Source: Escarpia spicata
Taxonomy: Eukaryota; Annelida; Polychaeta; Sabellida; Siboglinidae
NCBI GenBank assembly: GCA_963995525.1
Contig: OZ023218.1
Span: forward strand, 51,844,205-51,908,204
Reading direction: 5' to 3'
DNA length: 64,000 nt
Below the pieces are notes generated by a model. The model made no database searches. It was not told the DNA's origin and was given only the letters and a program-made list of their open reading frames with translations. Shown one piece after another: positions 35,101 to 48,300 of the stretch (its first letter is position 1; each line of letters starts with the position of its first letter). The position numbers and the translations under genes were made by a program.

Positions 35101-36328
35101 AGAAGTGTTTGACTGAATGTACAGGACCACATAGTCATCTGAATGGTAAGCATTGAGATTTCCTGTAGTTTCCAAGGATGCTCTGTTTCGGTTCTCCAAT
35201 TCTGAGCACTGTACATTGTAATGTTTGTTGGTCTGTTGTAGTGTCAGTATGAGGACGTTGTTGGTCTGTTGTAGTGTCAGTATGAGGACGTTGTTGGTCT
35301 GTTGTAGTGTCAGTATGAGGACGTTGTTGGTCTGCTGTAGTGTCAGTATGAGGACGTTGTTGGTCTGTTGTTGTGTCAGTATGAGGACGTTGTTGGTCTG
35401 TTGTAGTGTCAGTATGAGGACATTGTTGGTCTGTTGTAGTGTCAGTATGAGGACATTGTTGGTCTGTTGTAGTGTCAGTATGAGGACGTTGTTGGTCTGT
35501 TGTAGTGTCAGTATGAGGACGTTGTTGGTCTGTTGTAGTGTCAGTATGAGGACGTTGTTGGTCTGTTGTAGTGTCAGTATGAGGACGTTGTTGGTCTGTT
35601 GTAGTGTCAGTATGAGGACGTTGTAGGTCTGTTGTAGTGTCAGTATGAGGATGTTGTCGGTCTGTTGTAGTGTCAATATGAGGACGTTGTCGGTCTGTTG
35701 TAGTGTCAGTATGAGGACGTTGTCGGTCTGTTGTAGTGTCAGTATGAGGACGTTGTCGGTCTGTTGTAGTGTCAGTATGAGGACGTTGTCGGTCTGTTGT
35801 AGTGTCAGTATGAGGACGTTGTCGGTCTGTTGTAGTGTCAGTATGAGGACGTTGTCGGTCTGTTGTAGTGTCAGTATGAGGACGTTGTCGGTCTGTTGTA
35901 GTGTCAGTATGAGGACGTTGTCGGTCTGTTGTAGTGTCAGTATGAGGACGTTGTCGGTCTGTTGTAGTGTCAGTATGAGGACGTTGTTGGTCTGTTGTAG
36001 TGTCAGTATGAGGACGTTGTTGGTCTGTTGTAGTGTCAGTATGAGGACGTTCGGTGTAAGTGTGTGTGTCCATCTGTCGAGCTTCCCAGGGCCAACAACA
36101 AGACACACATGAGCAACCGAGTGTTTGTTCATTCCTTCAGAGAGCCACAGCGATGGTAAGAATCTGCCACAACACAACATCTGCCTCAGTTACGCAAGTC
36201 AAGGATTGTATTCTACTCCTGTATGAGTACTGGATTCCTGTCAGAGTATTGATGTATGTTATGCTTGACAGCAGAGGGAAGCTAACAAAACCTTTTTAAT
36301 TTTCAAAATGAATGTATATATCTATATA

Positions 36329-36374
<46 letters not shown>

Positions 36375-39300
36375 AATTTACAGTGTAGTATTGCAAAATT
36401 GTTCTGTCTTTCTTTATTTCTATTGAAGTTTGGTCTTTTGGAGGCCGTGCCTGAAGGCTTCCACACTCTCCTCAGTTCTTAATGTCAAGCTTTGTTAATA
36501 ATTCAGCTTGATATAAATTCTGTAATATTCATAACTACTCTACATAATTCCACACAACAAACAGAATACTTACAAATTTAGATTTATTAATTATTTCAAT
36601 GTTACTTTTAAATTGTAGTTTGTTGTATGTTTTGTCATATACACCACTTTGCAATGTCTGTGTTGTAAGATAAGAATGTTGTGTGTGTGTTTGCAGCAAG
36701 TGCAAGAATGTTGTATCAGAGGAGGTGCAAGACGCCAGTCACAACATCTGCGACCACTGCGAGTGTCAGTGGCAGCGGCGAAACACAACCACCATCAAGG
36801 TACACCATCTACTTGTACACACGTATCATAGATATCAACCACCATCAAGGTACACCATCTACTTGTACACACGTATCATAGATATCAACCACCATCAAGG
36901 TACACCATCTACTTGTACACACGTATCATAGATATCAACCACCATCAAGGTACACCATCTACTTGTACACACGTATCATAGATATCAACCACCATCAAGG
37001 TACACCATCTACTTGTACACACGTATCATAGATATCAACCACCATCAAGGTACACCATCTACTTGTACACACGTATCATAGATATCAACCACCATCAAGG
37101 TACACCATCTACTTGTACACACGTATCATAGATATCAACCACCATCAAGGTACACCATCTACTTGTACACACGTATCATAGATGTCAACCACCATCAAGG
37201 TACACCCACTACTTGTACACACGTATCATAGATGTCAACCACCATCAAGGTACACCATCTACTTGTACACACGTATCATAGATATCAACCACCATCAAGG
37301 TACACCATCTACATGTACATACGTATCATAGATGTCAACCACCATCAAGGTACACCATCTACTTGTACACACGTATTATAGATGTCAACCACCATCAAGG
37401 TACACCATCTACTTGTACACACGTATCATAGATGTCAACCACCATCAAGGTACACCATCTACTTGTACACACGTATCATAGATGTCAACCACCATCAAGG
37501 TACACCATCTACTTGTACACACGTATCATAGATATCAAGGTACACCATCTACTTGTACACACGTATCATAGATATCAACCACCATCAAGGTACACACATC
37601 TACTTGTACACACATATCATAGATGTCAACCACCATCAAGATACATGCATCTACTTGTACACATGTATCATAGATATCAACCACCATCAAGATACATGCA
37701 TCTACTTGTACACACATATCATAGAAATCAACCACCATCAAGGTACATCATCTACTTGTACACACGTATCATAGATATCAACCACCATCAAGGTACACAC
37801 ATCTACTTGTACACACATATCATAGATGTCAATCACCATCAAGATACATGCATCTACTTGTACACACGTATCATAGATATCAACCACCATCAAGATACAT
37901 GCATCTACTTGTACACACATATCATAGATATCAACCACCATCAAGGTACACACATCTACTTGTACACACTTATCATAGATGTCAACCACCATCAAGATAG
38001 ATGCATCTACTTGTACACACGTATCATAGATATCAACCACCATCAAGGTACACGAATCTACTTGTACACACGTATCATAGATATCAACCACCATCAAGGT
38101 ACATCATCTACTTGTACACACGTATCATAGATATCAACCACCATCAAGGTACACACATCTACTTGTACACACATATCATAGATGTCAACCACCATCAAGA
38201 TACATGCATCTACTTGTACACACGTATCATAGATATCAACCACCATCAAGGTACATGCATCTACTTGTACACACGTATCATAGATATCAACCACCATCAA
38301 GGTACACGAATCCACTTGTACACACGTATCATAGATGTCAACCACCATCAAGGTACACACATCTACTTGTACACACATATCATAGATGTCAACCACCTTG
38401 AAGATACATGCATCTACTTGTACACACGTATCATAGATATCAACCACCATCAAGGTACACACATATCATAGATGTCAACCACCATCAAGATACATGCATC
38501 TACTTGTACACACGTATCATAGATATCAACCACCATAAAGATACATGCATCTACTTGTACACACGTATCATAGATATCAACCACCATCAAGGTACACGAA
38601 TCCACTTGTACACACGTATCATAGATGTCAACCACCATCAAGGTACACACATCTACTTGTACACACATATCATAGATGTCAACCACCTTGAAGATACATG
38701 CATCTACTTGTACACACGTATCATAGATATCAACCACCATCAAGGTACACACATCTACTTGTACACACATATCATAGATGTCAACCACCATCAAGATACA
38801 TGCATCTACTTGTACACATGTATCATAGATATCAACCACCATCAAGATACATGCATCTACTTGTACACACATATCATAGAAATCAACCACCATCAAGGTA
38901 CATCATCTACTTGTACACACGTATCATAGATATCAACCACCATCAAGGTACACACATCTACTTGTACACACATATCAGATGTCAACCACCATCAAGATAC
39001 ATGCATCTACTTGTACACATGTATCATAGATATCAACCACCATCAAGATACATGCATCTACTTGTACACACATATCATAGATATCAACCACCATCAAGGT
39101 ACATCATCTACTTGTACACACGTATCATAGATATCAACCACCATCAAGGTACACACATCTACTTGTACACACATATCATAGATGTCAACCACCATCAAGA
39201 TACATGCATCTACTTGTACACACGTAACATAGATATCAACCACCATCAAGGTACACACATCTACTTGTACACACATATCATAGATGTCAACCACCATCAA

Positions 39301-42300
39301 GATACATGCATCTACTTGTACACACGTATCATAGATATCAACCACCATCAAGGTACACGAATCCACTTGTACACACGTATCATAGATGTCAACCACCATC
39401 AAGGTACACGAATCCACTTGTACACACGTATCATAGATGTCAACCACCATCAAGGTACATCATCTACTTGTACACATGTATCATAGATATCAACCACCAT
39501 CAAGGTACACACATCTACTTGTACACACATATCATAGATGTCAACCACCATCAAGATACATGCATCTACTTGTACACACGTATCATAGATATCAACCACC
39601 ATCAAGATACATGCATCTACTTGTACACACATATCATAGATATCAACCACCATCAAGGTACATCATCTACTTGTACACACGTATCATAGATATCAACCAC
39701 CATCAAGGTACACACATCTACTTGTACACACATATCATAGATGTCAATCACCATCAAGATACATGCATCTACTTGTACACACGTATCATAGATATCAACC
39801 ACCATCAAGATACATGCATCTACTTGTACACACATATCATCGATATCAACCACCATCAAGGTACACACATCTACTTGTACACACTTATCATAGATGTCAA
39901 CCACCATCAAGATATATGCATCTACTTGTACACACGTATCATAGATATCAACCACCATCAAGGTACACGAATCTACTTGTACACACTTATCATAGATGTC
40001 AACCACCATCAAGATATATGCATCTACTTGTACACACGTATCATAGATATCAACCACCATCAAAGTACACGAATCTACTTGTACACACGTATCATAGATG
40101 TCAACCACCATCAAGGTACATGCATCTACTTGTACACACGTATCATAGATATCAACCACCATCAAGGTACACGAATCCACTTGTACACACGTATCATAGA
40201 TGTCAACCACCATCAAGGTACACGCATCTACTTGTACACACGCATCATAGATGTCAACCACCATCAAGGTACATCATCTACTTGTACACACGTATCATAG
40301 ATATCAACCACCATCAAGGTACACGCATCTACTTGTACACACGTATCATAGATATCAACCACCATCAAGGTACACACATCTACTTGTACACACGTATCAT
40401 AGATGTCAACCACCATCAAGGTACATCATCTACTTGTACACACGTATCATAGATGTCAACCACCATCAAGGTACATCATCTACTTGTACACACGTATCAT
40501 AGATGTCAACCACCATCAAGGTACATCATCTACTTGTACACACGTATCATAGTTATCAACCACCATCAACGTACACACATCTACTTGTACACACGTATCA
40601 TAGATGTCAATTTTACCCTGGGTCTAAGCACTTTCCAACTTTTGGGATAAAATATCCTACTGTTTTTGTAATTAAAAAAAAAATATATTCAATGAAGGCC
40701 AATCTAGACACTTGCCATTTCTTTGATAGCTGCCTCTGGTAATGTCACACTTTCCTGCAATGATTTTCACAATTCTAAACTTGTTTCTGCATCATTAAAA
40801 CATGTTTGGACATTAATTAATTAATATGTTTTAATAGACATAATTTATACTGTATATCAGGATTTTATAATAAAAGTGATCGGATTGCTTCCCTTTAATC
40901 TAACTGTAATCATGCTAGTGTGTGTGCGTGTGTTCTGATGTCTTTGTTTGTGCCACTGTTTAGGTGACAGTCATCCTCATCGTGTGTTCTGATGTCTTTG
41001 TTTGTGCCACTGTTTAGGTGACAGTCATCCTCGTTGTGTGTTCTGATGTCTTTGTTTGTGCCACTGTTTAGGTGACAGTCATCCTCACCGTGTGTTCTGA
41101 TGTCTTTGTTTGTTCCACTGTTTAGGTGACAGTCATCCTTGTTGTGTGTTCTGATGTCTTTGTTTGTGCCACTGTTTAGGTGACAGTCATCCTCACCATG
41201 TGTTCTGATGTCTTTGTTTGTGCCACTGTTTAGGTGACAGTCATCCTCGTTGTGTGTTCTGATGTCTTTGTTTGTGCCACTGTTTAGGTGACAGTCATCC
41301 TCACCGTGTGTTCTGATGTCTTTGTTTGTGCCACTGTTTAGGTGACAGTCATCCTTGTTGTGTGTTCTGATGTCTTTGTTTGTGCCACTGTTTAGGTGAC
41401 AGTCATCCTCACCGTGTGTTCTGATGTCTTTGTTTGTGCCACTGTTTAGGTGACAGTCATCCTCACCGTGTGTTCTGATGTCTTTGTTTGTGCCACTGTT
41501 TAGGTGACAGTCATCCTCACCGTGTGTTCTGATGTCTTTGTTTGTGCCACTGTTTAGGTGACAGTCATCCTCACCGTGTGTGTGTTCTGATGTCTTTGTT
41601 TGTGCCACTGTTTAGGTGACAGTCATCCTCACCGTGTGTGCGTTCTGATGTCTTTGTTTGTGCCACTGTTTAGGTGACAGTCATCCTCACCGTGTGTGTG
41701 TTCTGATGTCTTTGTTTGTGCCACTGTTTAGGTGACAGTCATCCTCACCGTGTGTTCTGATGGCTTTGTTTGTGCCACTGTTTAGGTGACAGTCATCCTC
41801 GTTGTGTGCGTAGTCTCCCTGCTCTTCCTCTACATGATCTTCCTGCTGTGTCTTGATCCACTGATGACGCGCAGACCTTACACCTACCAGGAACACCGCA
41901 ATGCTGAGGTGAATATGGTAACTATCTTCCTTCCTCACTGTACACCTACCAGGAACACCGCAATGTTGAGGTGAATATGGTAACTATCTCCCTTCCTCAC
42001 TATACACCTACCAGGAACATCGCAATGTTGAGGTGAATATGGTAACTATCTCTGTTCCTCACTATACACCTACCAGGAACACCGCAATGTTGAGGTGAAT
42101 ATGGTAACTATCTCCCTTCCTCACTATACACCTACCAGGAACACCGCAATGTTGAGGTGAATATGGTAACTATCTCCCTTCCTCACTATACACCTACCAG
42201 GAACACCGCAATGTTGAGGTGAATATGGTAACTATCTCCCTTCCTCACTACACATCTACCAGGAACACCGCAATGTTGAGGTGAATATGGTAACTATCTC

Positions 42301-45300
42301 CCTTCCTCACTACACATCTACCAGGAACACTGCAATGTTGAGGTGAATATGGTAACTATCTCCCTTCCTCACTATACACCTACAAGGAACACTGCAATGT
42401 TGAGGTGAATATGGTAACTATCTCCCTTCCTCACTATACACCTACAAGGAACACCGCAATGTTGAGGTGAATATGGTAACTATCTCCCTTCCTCACTATA
42501 CACCTACCAGGAACACCGCAATGTTGAGGTGAATATGGTAACTATCTCCCTTCCTCACTATACACATACCAGGAACACCGCAATGTTGAGGTGAATATGG
42601 TAACTATCTCCCTTCCTCACTATACACCTACCAGGAACACCGCAATGTTGAGGTGAATATGGTAACTATCTCCCTTCCTCACTATACACCTACCAGGAAC
42701 ACCGCAATGTTGAGGTGAATATGGTAACTATCTCCCTTCCTCACTATACACCTACAAGGAACACCGCAATGTTGAGGTGAATATGGTAACTATCTCCCTT
42801 CCTCACTATACACCTACCAGGAACACCGCAATGTTGAGGTGAATATGGTAACTATCTCCCTTCCTCACTATACACATACCAGGAACACCGCAATGTTGAG
42901 GTGAATATGGTAACTATCTCCCTTCCTCACTATACACCTACCAGGAACACTGCAATGTTGAGGTGAATATGGTAACTATCTCCCTTCCTCACTATACACC
43001 TACCAGGAACACTGCAATGTTGAGGTGAATATGGTAACTATCTCCCTTCCTCACTATACACCTACCAGGAACACTGCAATGTTGAGGTGAATATGGTAAC
43101 TATCTCCCTTCCTCACTATACACATACCAGGAACACCGCAATGTTGAGGTGAATATGGTAACTATCTCCCTTCCTCACTATACACCTACCAGGAACACCG
43201 CAATGTTGAGGTGAATATGGTAACTATCTCCCTTCCTCACTATACACATACCAGGAACACTGCAATGTTGAGGTGAATATGGTAACTATCTCCCTTCCTC
43301 ACTATACACCTACCAGGAACACCGCAATGTTGAGGTGAATATGGTAACTATCTTCCTTCCTCACTATACACCTACCAGGAACACTGCAATGTTGAGGTGA
43401 ATATGGTAACTATCTCCCTTCCTCACTATACACCTACCAGGAACACTGCAATGTTGAGGTGAATATGGTAACTATCTCCCTTCCTCACTATACACCTACC
43501 AGGAACACCGCAATGTTGAGGTGAATATGGTAACTATCTCCCTTCCTCACTATACACATACCAGGAACACCGCAATGTTGAGGTGAATATGGTAACTATC
43601 TCCCTTCCTCACTATACACCTACCAGGAACACCGCAATGTTGAGGTGAATATGGTAACTATCTCCCTTCCTCACTATACACCTACAAGGAACACCGCAAT
43701 GTTGAGGTGAATATGGTAACTATCTCCCTTCCTCACTATACACCTACCAGGAACACCGCAATGTTGAGGTGAATATGGTAACTATCTCCCTTCCTCACTA
43801 TACACATACCAGGAACACCGCAATGTTGAGGTGAATATGGTAACTATCTCCCTTCCTCACTATACACCTACCAGGAACACTGCAATGTTGAGGTGAATAT
43901 GGTAACTATCTCCCTTCCTCACTATACACCTACCAGGAACACTGCAATGTTGAGGTGAATATGGTAACTATCTCCCTTCCTCACTATACACCTACCAGGA
44001 ACACTGCAATGTTGAGGTGAATATGGTAACTATCTCCCTTCCTCACTATACACCTACCAGGAACACTGCAATGTTGAGGTGAATATGGTAACTATCTTCC
44101 TTCCTCACTATACACATACCAGGAACACCGCAATGTTGAGGTGAATATGGTAACTATCTCCCTTCCTCACTATACACCTACCAGGAACACTGCAATGTTG
44201 AGGTGAATATGGTAATTATCTCCCTTCCTCACTATACACCTACCAGGAACACTGCAATGTTGAGGTGAATATGGTAACTATCTTCCTTCCTCACTATACA
44301 CCTACCAGGAACACCGCAATGTTGAGGTGAATATGGTAACTATCTCCCTTCCTCTCTATACACCAACCAGAAACACCGCAATGTTGAGGTGAATATGGTA
44401 ACTATCTTCCTTCCTCACTGTACACCTACCAGGAACACCGCAATGTTGAGGTGAATATGGTAACTATCTCCCTTCCTCACTATACACCTACCAGGAACAC
44501 CGCAATGTTGAGGTGAATATGGTAACTATCTTCCTTCCTCACTGTACACCTACCAGGAACACCGCAATGTTGAGGTGAATATGGTAACTATCTCCCTTCC
44601 TCACTATACACCTACATCACTTGTTGCTTCAAACGTTCCAGAATTGCTGTCCAACTAAAGATGTGTAACTTTTGCCCGCTGCATATCCGTCTTTTCGCCC
44701 AGTGTTATGTCAATGCACTTTTCAATTTGTAGTTATTTTGTAATTAGTCAGAGGTTGTTCAGATAAATCTGAAAGGCTAATTTGATTGCAAGCACAGTGC
44801 ATTGCATTTTATATTTTCATATATTTCCTATATTTTTGCAAATCATATTTGTTTATATATTTTTTAATGTATATATTTTCTTAATATTTGTGTAAATTTT
44901 TTTGTAAGTTTTTTTGAATTCATCACTACATAATTATTTTGAGGTAGAAATCTACATATTGATGTGGATGCAATCTAATTGTAGTTTGGTGTGAGTTGCA
45001 TCATATCATCAACAGATTCGTAAAATTTGCCAGTTTTGTGATTTAATGTTGAAAGTAAGCAGTTTCTGTCAATTTGCTCATTTGTAAGTTAGATAACATC
45101 ACCTGACATAATGCTGTAATTTTGTTAAGATATTCCTAATTATTCCTATAATAGTTTTATTTCAGAATTTCTAGATATTTCCTGTAAACATTAGACCAAC
45201 TGTCGGTGTGCAGACAGAATTGAGACCCTGATGTGCAAGGACTAGATGCACTGCTTTATGGAGATTTAGAGACAAGGGCAGATAACGTGCATGCTAAATT

Positions 45301-48300
45301 GGTCTTGTCGGTGAGTCAGTTACACAGATGCGGTGTTCCACTGAGTTTGTGCAATGTCCACATTGTAACTGCATGGACATACTAACACCATATGTCAACT
45401 ACATAACCTGTCTAATCGGTCAACACAGTGGTCTGTCTCCTGTCCACACATATACATCCACCATCATGATGTCCTTCCTCAAGGGGGCTGAACTGATGAT
45501 TACATTTTAGGAAATGAGAATTTTGCGTGGGTCGGAAGAATGCCGTGGTCTGACACTAGATGGGGTAATTGTTCTATCGTTGCACCTTCTTGATTGCTTT
45601 CCATTTAGACGTCCTGTGGGCAGTGCTCCAGCCAGTGGGCAGTGTGTTGTCTTTCCATTTAGACGTCCTGTGGGCAGTGCTCCAGCCAGTGGGCAGTGTG
45701 TTGTCTTTCCATTTAGACGTCCTGTGGGCAGTCCTCCAGCCAGTGGGCAGTGTGTTGTCTTTCCATTTAGACGTCCTGTGGGCAGTGCTCCAGCCAGTGG
45801 GCAGTGTGTTGTCTTTCCATTTAGACGTCCTGTGGGCAGTGCTCCAGCCAGTGGGCAGTGTGTTGTCTTTCCATTTAGACGTCCTGTGGGCAGTGCTCCA
45901 GCCAGTGGGCAGTGTGTTGTCTTTCTGCACAAGTTCTGTTTGTTTTTCATGTGTTTAATGATTGATTACTGAGTAAGTGTCAGTTTTAGTCAGTTGATAT
46001 TACATGATAGTTTTTGATTGTGTCACTGTTTTCTCGTAGTTGTCTGTATGAATGTGACAGCACCGCATGTCTCCAAAGCATGCGTGACACTTGTCTAATG
46101 GGTGAGTGTGTTGACATGTGTAGGAGGTGACACTTGTCTAATTGATGAGTGTGTTGAGATGTGTAGGAGGTGACACTTGTCTAATGGATGAGTGTGTTGA
46201 CATGTGTAGGAGGTGACACTTGTCTAATTGATGAGTGTGTTGACATGTGTAGGAGGTGACACTTGTCTAATGGATTAATGTGTTGACATGTGTAGGAGGT
46301 GACACTTGTCTAATGGATTAATGTGTTGACATGTGTAGGAGGTGACACTTGTCTAATTGATGAGTGTGTTGACATGTGTAGGAGGTGACACTTGTCTAAT
46401 TGATGAGTGTGTTGACATGTGTAGGAGGTGACACTTGTCTAATTGATGAGTGTGTTGACATGTGTAGGAGGTGACACTTGTCTAATTGATGAGTGTGTTG
46501 ACATGTGTAGGAGGTGACACTTGTCTAATGGATGAGTGTGTTGACATGTGTAGGAGGTGACACTTGTCTAATTGATGAGTGTGTTGACATGTGTAGGAGG
46601 TGACACTTGTCTAATGGATGAGTGTGTTGACATGTGTAGGAGGTGACACTTGTCTACTGGATGAGTGTGTTGACATGTGTAGGAGGTGACACTTGTCTAA
46701 TTGATGAGTGTGTTGAGATGTGTAGGAGGTGACACTTGTCTAATGGATGAGTGTGTTGACATGTGTAGGAGGTGACACTTGTCTAATTGATGAGTGTGTT
46801 GACATGTGTAGGAGGTGACACTTGTCTAATGGATGAGTGTGTTGACATGTGTAGGAGGTGACACTTGTCTAATGGATGAGTGTGTTGACATGTATAGGAG
46901 GTGACACTTGTCTAATTGATGAGTGTGTTGACATGTGTAGGAGGTGACACTTGTCTAATTGATGAGTGTGTTGACATGTGTAGGAGGTGACACTTGTCTA
47001 ATTGATGAGTGTGTTGACATGTGTAGGAGGTGACACTTGTCTAATGGATGAGTGTGTTGACATGTGTAGGAGGTGACACTTGTCTAATGGATGAGTGTGT
47101 TGACATGTGTAGGAGGTGACACTTGTCTAATGGATGAGTGTGTTGACATGTGTAGGAGGTGACACTTGTCTAATTGATGAGTGTGTTGACATGTGTAGGA
47201 GGTGACACTTGTCTAATTGATGAGTGTGTTGACATGTGTAGGAGATGACACTTGTCTAATTGATGAGTGTGTTGACATGTGTAGGAGGTGACACTTGTCT
47301 AATGGATGAGTGTGTTGACATGTGTAGGAGGTGACACTTGTCTAATGGATGAGTGTGTTGAGATGTGTAGGAGGTGACACTTGTCTAATTGATGAGTGTG
47401 TTGACATGTGTAGGAGGTGACACTTGTCTAATGGATGAGTGTGTTGACATGTGTAGGAGATGACACTTGTCTAATTGATGAGTGTGTTGACATGTGTAGG
47501 AGGTGACACTTGTCTAATGGATGAGTGTGTTGACATGTGTAGGAGGTGACACTTGTCTAATGGATGAGTGTGTTGAGATGTGTAGGAGGTGACACTTGTC
47601 TAATTGATGAGTGTGTTGACATGTGTAGGAGGTGACACTTGTCTAATGGATGAGTGTGTTGACATGTGTAGGAGGTGACACTTGCCTAATTGATGAGTGT
47701 GTTGACATGTGTAGGAGGTGACACTTGCCTAATTGATGAGTGTGTTGACATGTGTAGGAGGTGACACTTGTCTAATTGATGAGTGTGTTGACATGTGTAG
47801 GAGGTGACACTTGTCTAATTGATGAGTGTGTTGACATGTGTAGGAGGTGACACTTGTCTAATGGATGAGTGTGTTGACATGTGTAGGAGGTGACACTTGT
47901 CTAATTGATAAGTGTGTTGACATGTGTAGGAGGTGACACTTGTCTAATTGATGAGTGTGTTGAGATGTGTAGGAGGTGACACTTGTCTAATTGATGAGTG
48001 TGTTGAGATGTGTAGGAGGTGACACTTGTCTAATTGATGAGTGTGTTGAGATGTGTAGGAGGTGACACTTGTCTAATGGTTGACGTGTGTAGGAGGTGAC
48101 ACTTGTCTAATGGATGAGTGTGTTGACATGTGTAGGAGGTAGTATGTAGAGATGACACCTGTGAACAGCTGTTTGTTTCAGATATAATGTAGAAGGCCTT
48201 GAATTTTACAGACACATGGCCAAGGCTAGATGGTTGTCTATTTTGGGCACATGATTGACCTGTTCAGAGATCAGTTTATTTCTGCTCTAAGCAAAATATG

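Noticed and set aside
35077..36180. 367-codon minus-strand frame
   Set aside because: It is the 33-bp array read through; several frames on both strands are open for the same reason. The real coding exon starts at 36040 on the plus strand.
36681..40742. Many overlapping long frames with HHQGTHIYLYT-type repeats
   Set aside because: Read-through of the 50-52-bp donor array. Only 36697-36799 matches TMEM9.
40910..41938. Minus-strand frames of 232 and 83 codons with a TNKDIRTH repeat
   Set aside because: The 54-bp acceptor array read backwards; the plus strand carries the conserved exon.
45507..45972. Proline/threonine repeat protein of about 150 codons
   Set aside because: A six-copy 54-bp array open on both strands; no conserved flank and no start context.
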